Shown here: in pieces, positions 29,901 through 39,304 of the stretch | How positions within the stretch are numbered: the first letter of the stretch is position 1 | How the letters are laid out: every line of letters begins with the position of its first letter | NCBI GenBank assembly: GCA_030849805.1 | Contig: JASANZ010002258.1 | Location: 1-64,000, forward strand | From: Sergeia podlipaevii | Taxonomy: Eukaryota > Euglenozoa > Kinetoplastea > Trypanosomatida > Trypanosomatidae | DNA: 64,000 nt | Direction: 5' to 3' | Made by a program: the position numbers and the translations under genes | The notes under the pieces: generated by a model | Told to the model about the DNA's origin: nothing | Databases searched by the model: none | Seen by the model: the letters and a program-made list of their open reading frames with translations, nothing else

Positions 29901-31747
29901 ATCTGCCGCTCTCTCAAATATCGGCGAAACAGTAGGACACGATTGGTCTCTTCAATAGGTGGGACAAGGCACTCGTAAGGCTGTGGAGCGCGCTTGCGTA
30001 GCAGTGGTAGCACTGGGCTCTCGGTGTTGAGGGAGAGCACGATGCGGACGTGCCCTGGGAAGCTTTGTGGCAACCAGTCCGCGGCAACGCCAACTGGGAA
30101 CCCGCATGTGTCCAGCACATCCACACACGAGATGAGAACTGCCATGGGTGGCCCCTGATACGTCTTGATGGTCCTGCTGACCGCACTGGTGAGTGCATTG
30201 ATACTGCAGAACTCCATGGAGGCGACACCACTTGCCCCAAGAGCGGCCTTGGCTGACGGCGGCATAAAGATGTCCAGCATGTGGTACAAGAACACAATTA
30301 CACTATTTCTGTTCGCATCTACGTTGTACGAAACCACATGTAGTGGCTCAGTAGCTGCCACGGCTTTAGCCCCAGCAGTTAGAGAACGCTCATCCTGCTC
30401 TGCTAAAAGCGCTGCGGTACCACGCCCGCGAAGCGTGTGCGCGACCGACAGCAGCATCTCGCTTTTCCCAATATCTCCCGCGCCGTAGATGAGAAGAGGT
30501 ACGCTCACGTCCTTCCCCCTCTCATCAATGTAGCTAAGTACTACAGCGGATTTCTTTACATGCAAAGCGCCGACATCAATATCGCGATCGAGACTGCAGC
30601 TGACCCCCTCGGCGTCCACTTTTACCATTGTAACTTCATGATTTGGCTCCTCCTCGCCACCGGCGTCGTCGGTGACGGTCTCACTAAACACAGTGTTGAG
30701 TGAAGTAATGAGGTCGCTCTGGCACTTGACAGTGACGCTATCGCGTGTCACAAGCTTTGCATCGTACGGCACAGCTGCACACAGTTTCTCCAGTTGAGCT
30801 CCGGTATACCCCGCCATAGGAAGCCAAGACTTGGAAGGCAACACGTCGCAGTTGTACTTTGGTCGGTCCGCTGGCTCCACTTCTGCATACAAAAAGAGAT
30901 TCTTGGCTGCCTCATAAACGGGGTCTCTAAGCACGCCGAGTTTACTGCGCAGCGGAGGTGGGGCTGGCACCTCCTCAGTCAGCACTGACTCCAGTGCCAT
31001 TCGCTGCACGCTACTCAATGGCATCGTTGGGTCTAAAAACACGACGCACCACGTCAAGTTGTAGTTGCTTGCGTCTTGACACCGTCGCACCTTCGCCCGC
31101 ATGCGCTCCTGGGTATCATCTGCCTTGACCACCATCGCCGCTACACGGACACGCAGTGGCGCCATGTAGCTCCCTAACACTAGCAGCGAAGACGCACAGT
31201 AGTGCCGCACCCTCTCCTCATCCCCAAGTACCAGCACAAACGCGGTGTGCCAAGAGGCCAGCGGCCGAGGCGAGCCAGACGAGAAAAAACCCTTCGTCTT
31301 GAACTCTAGATTCGCCTCGAGCGCACGCCGTAATCTTCCCATCCAATCCTCCGCCACTCCACACCCCTCAACGACAACATTTGTCAACGTTGATCGTGCG
31401 CAGGCGGCACCCCATAGCAGACGTACTGATGGCGTTGAGAGAGGATTGCCTGAAAGATCGACGTGCGCTAAGCGAGGGTGGCCGTCGGTGATGACGCGGC
31501 AGAGGTGTTCAACACACTCCGCCTCAACGCCATTCTGCGGCAGCAGGAGAGACTCTATGCAACTGTGATACTGAACAAAGTCCAGCAGAGCATGCACGCC
31601 GTGACACCCTAAGAAAGTACGCGAAGCATCAATCTGCCGCAGATGCATTAAGTCAGCGCAGTCGACCTGGTTTATAATATCGCTATTAGGCTTGACATCA
31701 TTCAGTGCGCAGCAATCGCTGTACAAGCGACGGCCTAAATCTAGCAT
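26978..31747 (-). CDS. Large STAND NTPase: LRR, NACHT-type NTPase and WD40 repeats
   Basis: A 1589-aa protein from the ATG at 31747. Leucine-rich repeats of the ribonuclease-inhibitor type lie at about 35-150 (ESLLLPQNGVEAECVEHL, LAHVDLSGNPLS). A linker domain (about 165-290) precedes a P-loop NTPase with Walker A GAGDIGKS at 422-429, Walker B in MAVLISCVDVLD at 535-546 and a sensor-like VRIVLSLNT at about 568. A helical region (about 600-930) is followed by about 600 residues of WD40-type repeats to the C-terminus (LLIWDFECD, VWVWTS, VMVWDAQ, IRLWTL). This is the STAND architecture seen in NWD1/TEP1-like proteins, which act as ligand-triggered switches that oligomerise on ATP binding. There is no membrane segment. 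The trigger and output in this organism are unknown. Confidence 0.88.
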   Translation of the reverse strand: MLDLGRRLYSDCCALNDVKPNSDIINQVDCADLMHLRQIDASRTFLGCHGVHALLDFVQYHSCIESLLLPQNGVEAECVEHLCRVITDGHPRLAHVDLSGNPLSTPSVRLLWGAACARSTLTNVVVEGCGVAEDWMGRLRRALEANLEFKTKGFFSSGSPRPLASWHTAFVLVLGDEERVRHYCASSLLVLGSYMAPLRVRVAAMVVKADDTQERMRAKVRRCQDASNYNLTWCVVFLDPTMPLSSVQRMALESVLTEEVPAPPPLRSKLGVLRDPVYEAAKNLFLYAEVEPADRPKYNCDVLPSKSWLPMAGYTGAQLEKLCAAVPYDAKLVTRDSVTVKCQSDLITSLNTVFSETVTDDAGGEEEPNHEVTMVKVDAEGVSCSLDRDIDVGALHVKKSAVVLSYIDERGKDVSVPLLIYGAGDIGKSEMLLSVAHTLRGRGTAALLAEQDERSLTAGAKAVAATEPLHVVSYNVDANRNSVIVFLYHMLDIFMPPSAKAALGASGVASMEFCSINALTSAVSRTIKTYQGPPMAVLISCVDVLDTCGFPVGVAADWLPQSFPGHVRIVLSLNTESPVLPLLRKRAPQPYECLVPPIEETNRVLLFRRYLRERQIVLPGLERDVRTRDALKVPENTFLQREGASTVLYPLLAASYTEYLLDSKVTVSSEYDTVDFLTQRLPDTVEELVVLLCQAAEAFNDPVAVRYVLLCLAVAPLPVPEMLYICEELGPCARHSTLPTLLHLADSGLVAWYPDSTAHLPHRTVRNIVLRHYEQDLDRVSVLVENHLHRLVVTRSPEAASSFKHLMRVMVNNGSFVQSMQLLLNTVILDNVLGKGRGNVAYVIDGYFRLVAARELLSELEVTEGLESVGSSELDDVVLLSAMRDVQRCRGRLFQLALLQRSWSPLARDAVSRLSGGTCPYTVLQPLNTGSEDSSAATLVEGDSVCVHCHGRGDHFVATTSDTVIVYDTRTCTDIARLTMPFENNQRIRGSLMASGTRVMVIGDEQLLIWDFECDSFFLFGETTTSTRGCTLNSFGTTAIATRTLSKTLCVIDVTRKIVLQDLPFSDSASLSSSSTTRDAIFCGNHVLLKTVYDLFLFNEELKESVRLPHDGPIRAIGSNADGRLLASSVGCTLWVWTSHGELLHRLQAGLTPITHLAFDPTGTFLLTAQAEGVKQWKTVTGTHTTTLSTPFGQDIEQFCFSEDSTRMIASAGDRVMVWDAQTTRPIGAFTARDGVFVCLHEQDNTLFAASSSGDIKAFNLVQTIPSLHQAHVGVLSTDWLRNAKVSEYALDSVSTNASSTFLVTLDARQQVQTYSLTTGHKLSHGIDCPVRAALALGPDTVAYVPAKETAIHFERLSTLTESVVRFPKETVEDAEVRLFKSDDERFLGVTYFYLGRSRMFAYDVEKASLICQFNGHSGRICHACFSGGSFVYTVGEEGCIRLWTLSKVAERTSYVHPERIVAAACDSTGMLVCLDICGNVYRVHVDHITSASRATFVLTRIDMHGVSVAVQTYGVNSIVIAASTLFLAMKDGSIFLVNMEREEPINHVTLSDRCTCLCVCTVNGSPALITCVRSGRAFASKIYGLHAK

Positions 31748-32359
31748 TTTTTGAGACGGTCACAGCAAATATATATGTATAGCTGTGCTTGTTTGTTTGT
31801 TTTTCCCTCTTTTCACTTGTAGCTGCGCCACGTTCTTATAAAATAGGCGTGCTATGTTTTCTGCTGTGTAAGCGCGGTCCTCTATTGTTGTTACTTGTCC
31901 TGTTCAGAGTAGCGCCACACTTCTTTTCTTTCCCTCCTACAGACATGGCAGCAATGACAATATAAACACAAAATACAAAGGCAAAAAAAAAAGTGGAGCA
32001 TAAAGATACGTATTGAATCAACAAAGATGAAAGAATGTGCACATATATATATGCATGTATGTCTATATATATATATATATATAGCTGACCGAAGTAGCAG
32101 CAGTGTGTATAGAAAATAGTTTACTACAGCAAACAAAGTGTGATAGAGCGCGTCCCCCATCTCCCTCCTAACTCCATCTCTCCATATATTTTTTTGAATG
32201 TTTGCGAAATTGAGCTATCTGATTGTTCCTTACACTCAATGGGTGTTTATATGTGTGTGTGGGTGTGAATGTATGAGAGGCACTCTTTCTTTATTGTTAC
32301 AATTTGCTTTTTGCTGTCTTCCTCCCAAAACAATAAATATCAGTGCCCAATAAGAGACT
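31748..32359. other. Intergenic spacer with (TA)n
   Basis: AT-rich spacer between the STAND NTPase and LRR genes, with a (TA)n tract at about 32064-32082 and an A10 run near 31983. No gene seen. Confidence 0.65.
32064..32082. repeat. (TA)n microsatellite
   Basis: Perfect TA dinucleotide repeat in the spacer upstream of the STAND NTPase gene. Confidence 0.85.
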
Positions 32360-33775
32360 TTACCACGTATTAAGCGAAATCCCCCGGGCCCTCAGCACAT
32401 CTGCTGCGTTCTCTGCCAAAAGACATGTGCGAGATACATGTACTAGTGTGAGATGCAGAAGCTGTTCAAGACACGAAAGCGAAGTCCGTAGCGCATTACA
32501 ATTGCTGAGAGAAAGTACTCTCAGTTGTGGCATGTGCGCACAAATAGTAGCAAGCTGTGCGTCCGTGACGTTCGATCTATCCAAGTACAGCTGCTCTACC
32601 CTTGGCATGCGAGTGAGCCATCCTTCGTCATGGATAACGCTCCCCATCAGATATAGAAACTTTACACCAGTTGCCGTGGAGGCAAGCATCGGCCTAACTG
32701 CCGTCCCCTCCTGCGATATCTCTCCGTCAAAGCGCGCTCCAACGCGTGGCAGCACCGCGTGATTAAGGTGCAACGACTCTAGAGAAGCAGTTAGTGTGGA
32801 GAGGAGCTCAACCACCTCCGTGCCACGTCCAGTGCCTGCATCTTCTGGTGCTGAAAGATCCAGGAAAATGATGGATTTGTTGGTAGAAATCAGAGAAAAG
32901 TGGCGTAGACTCGGGCAAATACCTGCATTGAGGGAAAGCAAGTCCTGCACAGCGGCAAGAGGGTTCACATCAGTGATCAACGGGCACTCACTCACATCCA
33001 CCACTTGGAGCTCGCACAGGGCTGATAATGTCACAATATCTACGTCGCCAATATCTGATCCCGCCGCACGCACTACTGAAAGACACCGCAGGCTGGCTAG
33101 TGCACCTAATGAACAGATGGTGGTGTAACTGACGTCAATCTCGCGCAAACACGAAAGAGTCTTGACTCCAGCTAGTTGAGAACTTCCAGGCAAAGGTGCC
33201 AACACTGTGAAATGGACAAGATCTTTGAGCGCGGAATACGGGTATACACCACCACGGCGAATAACGCAAGTCGTGTCACTAACGCAAAGTGTCTCAATAC
33301 GTGCAGCAGCGTGGTTCTCCAAGCTCGCAAGTAGAGTGTGCAGTGCCTCGCCACTTTTAATGGCAGTTAAAGAGATAGATAATGCGTATGTGGTGTACAG
33401 TAAGGCAAGAAGAAGAATGTGGTGCTTCGCTGCGTCAAGTGGCTCCTCAGTGGAGCAGTCATTGATGTACACTTTCTTGTCATTTCCGTTACCTGAAAGA
33501 CGGAGGTGTGTGTGCAGACGTGGTAAGTCCTTACAAAAAAAAGAGTCAGAGTTGGGGACGTAGGGCAGTCGACGGCAGATAGCGCTAGACTGATCGCAGT
33601 CACCCTGTTGATGAACGACTAGAGTAGCACTAAAGGCACGAGGGTGAGTGGCGCTCCAGCACAGCAGCAACCGTGAGTCCTCGCAAAGATTCAGGCTCTG
33701 TGTTATGAGGAGACAAGCTCCCTCCCTCAAAACATGTCTGCCATGTCCACGCTTCTGCTGCGATGAGTTTTCCAT
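32360..33775 (-). CDS. Leucine-rich-repeat protein, function unknown
   Basis: A 471-aa protein from the ATG at 33775. The first 130 residues are not recognised and contain several Cys and one short hydrophobic helix (HHILLLALLYTTYALSISL), too polar at its ends for a sure TM. From about 150 to 460 the sequence is LRR-like: LSCLREIDVSYTTI, LASLRCLSVVRAAGS, LCELQVVDVSECPL, KSIIFLDLSAP, RVEQLYLDRSNVTD, LRVLSLSNCNALR. Such solenoids bind proteins. It lies directly upstream of the STAND NTPase gene in the same transcription unit; neighbours in such units need not be functionally linked. Confidence 0.85.
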   Translation of the reverse strand: MENSSQQKRGHGRHVLREGACLLITQSLNLCEDSRLLLCWSATHPRAFSATLVVHQQGDCDQSSAICRRLPYVPNSDSFFCKDLPRLHTHLRLSGNGNDKKVYINDCSTEEPLDAAKHHILLLALLYTTYALSISLTAIKSGEALHTLLASLENHAAARIETLCVSDTTCVIRRGGVYPYSALKDLVHFTVLAPLPGSSQLAGVKTLSCLREIDVSYTTICSLGALASLRCLSVVRAAGSDIGDVDIVTLSALCELQVVDVSECPLITDVNPLAAVQDLLSLNAGICPSLRHFSLISTNKSIIFLDLSAPEDAGTGRGTEVVELLSTLTASLESLHLNHAVLPRVGARFDGEISQEGTAVRPMLASTATGVKFLYLMGSVIHDEGWLTRMPRVEQLYLDRSNVTDAQLATICAHMPQLRVLSLSNCNALRTSLSCLEQLLHLTLVHVSRTCLLAENAADVLRARGISLNTW

Positions 33776-35035
33776 TTACATATAGACGTGAATCAATAAA
33801 AAAAAAGTAGATAGTTCCAGTACGAATGAGCTAGCCTATTATTGTCGTATATATCAGTTGCTTCAATGCGACTGCATTATTTTTATGGTTATTGTATTCA
33901 AAATACATGAATAATAATTAAAAAAACGGAATGTGAAATGGCGCATGCAACATTTGATAGTCATACAAGTCAAAGAAGAGAGCACAGCAAGCTTTACTAG
34001 CAAGAGCAGTACAACATCTGAAGGTCGCACCAGGAGTGCGAGAAATGAAAAGTAGTAGCTGAAGTATTAATTCTGTGTCGCACACATGCTCCCATGATGT
34101 TGGGTGCATTTTCACTATGTGCATATTTTTTGGGGGAGTAAGCTTTGTGTGTGTGTGTGTGTTTTTCCGTCGTTGTTGCTTAACGCACGACAGGCTATTG
34201 ACGACAATGTGTATGTTCTGCATCTCCCATCACACCAATATGACGTATGCATTCCGTTGTGAGATATCATAAGCATGCATATGATACATTACAGACAGAT
34301 GGCACTACACGAGAAGATAGGAGATGAAAAGGGCAAAAAAAAAAAAGTGACCTTGCCTCAAGCTAGCCATTCATTAAAACCATTAATCTATCTCTTGTTT
34401 TTTGTCCTTTCATTTCACTCGCATTCTACTGATCCTCCTGCTGATACAACTATCACCGCTATATTATGCTATCATTGCAAAAAGAAAAATTCACATGTGC
34501 ACAGCACTCTAGAAAGTCTCAGCGCGCCAACAATTGCATAATATATACATTATTTTGTTTTTTTGTTGATCTTGCTTTCTGCCGCAGCCTCACCATTGCC
34601 GTTGACATTTGTCACTCCAGAAAGAGCAGCGAGAAACAAAACAAAAAGTACTGCTCGTGTCAACTCTTGTAGAAGCCTCCATTGTCAGTTTATAGCCACA
34701 AGTGCGCACCTCTCTCTTCATTTTTTCTTCTTCTTTTCTCAAATCCTTCGCTCCCCACGAGGTTTCAGCAGAATCAAGGACATGAGAAACACAAAAAAGA
34801 AACAAAACATTAAACAAGCATCGCCTCACGTGGCTCTTTACCAAGAAAAAAAAAAAAAGGTGGGGCAGACAAAAAGAGTTAAAGATCCCGCTTGAGACAC
34901 GTGTAAGCGGAACTGCGCAAAAAAAAAAAAAAAAATTATAACTAAAATAGCATCCAAATAAGAGAAACAAAAGAAAACCTTCGAGTGTGGAGCGTATATA
35001 GGAAAGAGTGAGCGCAGCCACGCACACACGCCTTG
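33776..35035. other. Intergenic spacer, 1.26 kb, no gene seen
   Basis: Holds the 3' UTR of ADPS and 5' UTR of the LRR gene. A-runs on the plus strand occur near 34336-34346, 34844-34858 and 34919-34935 (the longest). A (GT)n patch lies near 34148-34161. Frames on both strands are low in complexity. Confidence 0.65.
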
Positions 35036-36904
35036 TTAGAGATGAGATTGAACAGCACCGGGAACTCCGACCTTGTCAAACATCATCTCACGCCTCTGTC
35101 GCTCAGCTACTGCAGCAGCACTCTCTCCTTCCTTGGGCGGAGGGGAAGGCAGCAGCTTGCCAGGGTTGCAGATGTTCTTTGGGTCCACCTTGCGCTTGAC
35201 GGTGAAAAGTACATCCATTGCGCCGCGTCCGAGAAAACGAGACATCCACGGCACGTGCTCGTAGCCAATACCGTGATGATGGGTGAGATTGCCGGTGTGC
35301 TTGAGCATCGCTTCCGTGGCGCGCTTCTTGATCTGTAAGAAGATCTTCATGTCATTCTCGTCGCCCTGTGCGCTCGCGAAGGTGAAGTAGAGGCAGCAGC
35401 CGTACCTGTACTGGTGAGCAGTATGACAGCCAATCCAGCCAGTCTTTCCGTTCTCCTTCCACACCTGATGAACAGCCTCCTTCACCGCACGCCAGCACGG
35501 GATGGCTTGAGAGTACAGCACGCTCGTCTCAAACACATCGGCCCAATGCGAAAGCGAAAGAGCGAAATCGCGAATGTAAGGCAGATCGTACTTCTTCTCT
35601 TGCCAGCCCTCGCCTGCGCTACGGCCGACACCGAAGCCACCAAACTTCTTGAAAATCGCCTGGGTCTCGCCGCGCTGGAACTTCACGCGGCCAGCAGTGC
35701 CCTCAAAGCCGACAATTACTAGACTAGTGCGGCGCATGTTCCACCCTCGTGCGTTCTTGAGGAACGCCTTGACTCCCTTGCCAATGAGTGACTCAACAAA
35801 ACCATGCGAAGATGTGCTCATCGCCATGCTCATGCGGAAATCATCTTCGTCATACAGACGCATGGTGCAGGGATGAATTCCCTTCGCGTTGCAGGTGTGA
35901 AAGGCCGCAAAAGCAGCCTCGAAGGTCGGGAACAAGTAGCCCTCGTAGTGCTTATTCTCTGGGATCGGTTCAAGCTTCACAGTAGCCTCCGTAATGAGAC
36001 CAAAGGCTCCTTCGGAACCAACAAACAAGCCGTTTAGATCAACGCCGCAAATGCGAGATGTGATGGGGGTCTCGACGACACCAGTTGGAGTCACCACCTT
36101 CATGGCCACCACCATCTGCTCAATGTCTCCGTACTGATTCGACATGGCGCCGCTACCACGTGCTGCGATCCAGCCGCCGAGCGTGGAGTAGGGGTAGCTG
36201 TCAGGATCGTGGCCCATCATAAACCCATAGCGGAACAACTGCTCATCAAGATCCGGGCCTAGCACGCCAGCCTCGAAGGTGGCAAGGCACGACTCCTTAT
36301 CAATGCGTATCATACGGTTCATACGGCGCATATCCACAGACACAATCATGCGCGCTGCCTCGAAGGGGTTTGCCTCTACACCTCCAGTAACATTGGTGCC
36401 GCCACCAAATGGAATAAGAACAACATTGTGCCTCTGCGCGAGCTCCATCAGCTTCACGCAGTCGCCGTGTGAGTTTGGAAGGATAATGCAGTCTGGGGCA
36501 CGCTCTACAATACCGCGGCGCACACGCCACAAGTCACGGTAGTTTTTTCCGCAAATGTGCTGCAAGCGGCTCTTATCATCCAGGCGCACTTGGCTCGCCT
36601 CGAGAGCGGCCTTAATGTCCTTGATAAACGCCTCGTTGTGAGTCGGCTTGTTCAGCTTCGCAATGGCCTCCTCCATAGTAATGCTCGGTGTCAGGGGAGG
36701 CAATTCACGCGGCCCGGTGCTGCCGCGGACCTCTTTATAAAGAAAGTCCATCAGATTCTTGATAGGCTTGCCATCGACGTGGCGCACCCAAAACTGGTTC
36801 TCCTCGTCCAGCTTCATTTGAGTGGATGGATTGCCCCATCCGTTCCACTTGATGTTCTCATACACCTCTTTACGTCTGTTGCCCTGACCTTCCTCAGCTG
36901 ACAT
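35036..36904 (-). CDS. ADPS: Alkyldihydroxyacetonephosphate synthase, glycosomal
   Basis: A 622-aa protein from the ATG at 36904. It exchanges the acyl chain of acyl-DHAP for a fatty alcohol, making the ether bond of plasmalogens and other ether lipids, in peroxisomes/glycosomes. FAD-binding (PCMH/VAO) motifs are present: PFGGGTNVTGG at 165-175 and DPDSYPYSTLGGWIAARGSG at 233-252. The active-site His run HHHGIGYEH starts at 542. The C-terminus SHL is a PTS1 import signal, and the N-terminus lacks a PTS2. Length fits the family. The next gene upstream is mitochondrial LysRS, a pairing I recall from other trypanosomatids but cannot verify here. Confidence 0.97.
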   Translation of the reverse strand: MSAEEGQGNRRKEVYENIKWNGWGNPSTQMKLDEENQFWVRHVDGKPIKNLMDFLYKEVRGSTGPRELPPLTPSITMEEAIAKLNKPTHNEAFIKDIKAALEASQVRLDDKSRLQHICGKNYRDLWRVRRGIVERAPDCIILPNSHGDCVKLMELAQRHNVVLIPFGGGTNVTGGVEANPFEAARMIVSVDMRRMNRMIRIDKESCLATFEAGVLGPDLDEQLFRYGFMMGHDPDSYPYSTLGGWIAARGSGAMSNQYGDIEQMVVAMKVVTPTGVVETPITSRICGVDLNGLFVGSEGAFGLITEATVKLEPIPENKHYEGYLFPTFEAAFAAFHTCNAKGIHPCTMRLYDEDDFRMSMAMSTSSHGFVESLIGKGVKAFLKNARGWNMRRTSLVIVGFEGTAGRVKFQRGETQAIFKKFGGFGVGRSAGEGWQEKKYDLPYIRDFALSLSHWADVFETSVLYSQAIPCWRAVKEAVHQVWKENGKTGWIGCHTAHQYRYGCCLYFTFASAQGDENDMKIFLQIKKRATEAMLKHTGNLTHHHGIGYEHVPWMSRFLGRGAMDVLFTVKRKVDPKNICNPGKLLPSPPPKEGESAAAVAERQRREMMFDKVGVPGAVQSHL

Positions 36905-36940
36905 TTATCTGCGTTGTGTGGATGAACAGCTGTATTCCTA

Positions 36941-36965
36941 CTAATAATGTTGAAAAAAAAAAAAA
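36941..36965 (-). promoter_or_regulatory. Trans-splice site of ADPS
   Basis: Plus-strand A13 (36953-36965) gives a T13 tract, followed by CAACATTATTAG on the coding strand. The AG at 36942-36941 leaves a 5' UTR of about 36 nt. Confidence 0.6.
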
Positions 36966-37180
36966 GATGGGAGATTTTTTTTTTAAGGCAGCAATGTAGC
37001 ACGTATGTGTATATCACATCATGGCACAGTCTTCTTCTTTTCTTTTCTTTTTTAGCAACTACAATTACGTTGACAAGCAGTTCATTTATGTTGTTATTTT
37101 TGAAAGAATAAAAATAATGTGAAAATATGATCAGTGTGACAGAGGGAACAAAGAAGGACACATTTCGCTGGAGAAGATAA

Positions 37181-39304
37181 CTATGACGTTGAGCGGCCAC
37201 AAAAAATCCGAAGTACCGCCATTGTCACGTCGTACCTCCACCCACTCACCTCGCATGCTTCAAGGCTCTGTCTGGCACCCGCATGGTCTCCTCGCTCCAT
37301 AGACACAATGCACCTGCGCAGCTGCTTCACCTTGTCCTTGGTGTCGTCAGGCACACCACGCTTGCTCATCTCTTCCTCCAGTGCCCCAAGACAAAACAGG
37401 GTCATCCGATGATTAAAGCCAAAGAAGGACGCAGTTTTTCGCCTGCGACGCGCGTCATGTGAATCAACGTCCTCGCGTAGCAACGGAAAGATGATTTCAT
37501 CGCGAATAGATGAAGAGCCATTCAGAAGCATTGCGACGCGATCAAGGCCCATTCCCCACCCAGCCGTTGGTGGAAGGCCCACCTGAAGTGCCTTCAAGAA
37601 CGTTTCATCCAGTAGCATGGCCTCATCATCGCCAGTGCGGCGATCAAGTAGCTGCTGCTGAAAGCGATAGTACTGCTCCTGAGGGTCATTGAGCTCACTA
37701 TATGCGTTGCAGTACTCTGTCCCGTTAATGAACAGCTCAAAGCGCTCGCAAAGCCCTGGATGAGAGCTGTGTTCCTTGGCAAGAGGACTCATGAAGAGGG
37801 GATGGTCCGTCACAAATGTAGGTTCCACCACGCGATCTGTAATAAAGAAATCAATAAGTTTATCAAACATTTTGGCTGCGGTGCGCACACTCGGCAGTGG
37901 AATATTATATCGTAGCATGATTGCAGACATGTACGCGAGCCCTCGTGGGGTGTTTAGTTCCGTGGGCGGAGGCAGCTCTACTCCAGCCACGCGCTGGATC
38001 TCATCGTATACACTGACGCGCTTGAATGGCTTGGAAAGGTCAATTGTGGCCTGTTCCTGCGTCACACACGATGTGACAGTGACGGTCGAAGTACCATTCA
38101 CACTCATCGCCATATGCCGCAAGATGTCCTCTGTCATCGGCATCAGGTCTCTATAAGTGTGGTATGCGGCGTAGAACTCGCAACTGGTAAACTCAGGATT
38201 GTGGCTGCGGTCTGCGTCTTCATTGCGAAAGACACGCCCAATCTCGTAAACACGCTCCACACCACCAACTACGCACTGCTTGAGGTGCAACTCTGGTGCA
38301 ACACGAAGAAACAGATCAGCATTGTTGGCGTTGTGATGCGTCACAAAGGGCCTGGCGTTGGCACCCGAGGCCACGGTGTGTAGCATAGGAGTGTCAACTT
38401 CCACGAAGCCGCGACTATCGAGGTAGTCGCGAAGCGCGCGGGTCATTGTGTGACGACGGCGAAAGTGCGTCTGAGTAGTTGGATTGGTAATCATGTCCAC
38501 AAAGCGGTAACGGTACTTGATATCATTGTCTGATACAGGCAAGAAGCCACGCAGATCTGGGCAGACAGTCTGATCCGCGCACACATATGGCGTGAGAATA
38601 GAAAGCTTTGTAGCATATAAAGAGAGCTCCCCCTTAACCGTGCGACCGGGATTGCCCTCAGCCCCAATAATGTCTCCGATGCGAAGCGATTCGCGCAGCT
38701 TCTTTAAGTCCTCCTTGGCAAATGAAGAATTGACCTGCCGTATCACCTGCAGCTGTTCTCCATCCCCGCGGATTGTAAGAAACAGAATGCGGCCCATGTC
38801 CCTTATGCTCGTCAGCCGTCCTCCAACACGCACTGCCACGTTCTCCTCCTTCGCCCCAGCATCAATACGTTCATACGCCCGCCTAAAGTCCATCAAAGGG
38901 AGAACGTTAGAAAAAGACGAATACGCGTCTGGGAAGTCTAACAATGTGCGCGGCGCCTGATAGGGCAATGTAGGGGGCTTCTCTGACACCTTAACATCGT
39001 CGGCTTCACCTTTCATTTTCTTGCCGTTCTTCTTAAAGGACTTCTTCATATCTTGTGTCGGTGCACGCTGAAGACTCTCAGCAACATTTGGCGACGGTCC
39101 TGAGTGTGGAGACAATGACTGAGGAGAAGAGTTGGCTACTGCGTATTGAACGGGTATCGAGGGAGCTGCAACTGGTGATGCGGCAGCTGCAGAGGCGCTC
39201 CTGAGAATATGCGAGATGCCGTCGCCAAAGGTGCGGTTTGTGCTCCATAGCGCTGGCAGCGCCTTGTGATGTAGATGCGACACACAAGCGGCGCGCACGC
39301 GCAT
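37181..39304 (-). CDS. Mitochondrial-type lysyl-tRNA synthetase (class II) with C-terminal extension
   Basis: A 707-aa protein from the ATG at 39304 (MRVRAACVSHLHHKALPALW), which gives a mitochondrial-style presequence; the longer frame reads back through T-rich 5' UTR. It attaches Lys to tRNA-Lys. A Lys-rich linker (KKSFKKNGKKMKGE) precedes the OB anticodon-binding domain (VGGRLTSIRDMGRILFLTIR). The class II catalytic core follows: motif 1 GFVEVDTPMLH, motif 2 GRVFRNEDADRSHNPEFTSC and motif 3 GWGMGLDRVAMLL. About 96 residues remain after the usual end of the core (FPLLRE), much longer than bacterial or cytosolic enzymes. The T. brucei mitochondrial enzyme is described as having a C-terminal inhibitory tail removed after import, and this extension could be its counterpart. 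Confidence 0.94.
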   Translation of the reverse strand: MRVRAACVSHLHHKALPALWSTNRTFGDGISHILRSASAAAASPVAAPSIPVQYAVANSSPQSLSPHSGPSPNVAESLQRAPTQDMKKSFKKNGKKMKGEADDVKVSEKPPTLPYQAPRTLLDFPDAYSSFSNVLPLMDFRRAYERIDAGAKEENVAVRVGGRLTSIRDMGRILFLTIRGDGEQLQVIRQVNSSFAKEDLKKLRESLRIGDIIGAEGNPGRTVKGELSLYATKLSILTPYVCADQTVCPDLRGFLPVSDNDIKYRYRFVDMITNPTTQTHFRRRHTMTRALRDYLDSRGFVEVDTPMLHTVASGANARPFVTHHNANNADLFLRVAPELHLKQCVVGGVERVYEIGRVFRNEDADRSHNPEFTSCEFYAAYHTYRDLMPMTEDILRHMAMSVNGTSTVTVTSCVTQEQATIDLSKPFKRVSVYDEIQRVAGVELPPPTELNTPRGLAYMSAIMLRYNIPLPSVRTAAKMFDKLIDFFITDRVVEPTFVTDHPLFMSPLAKEHSSHPGLCERFELFINGTEYCNAYSELNDPQEQYYRFQQQLLDRRTGDDEAMLLDETFLKALQVGLPPTAGWGMGLDRVAMLLNGSSSIRDEIIFPLLREDVDSHDARRRRKTASFFGFNHRMTLFCLGALEEEMSKRGVPDDTKDKVKQLRRCIVSMERGDHAGARQSLEACEVSGWRYDVTMAVLRIFCGRSTS

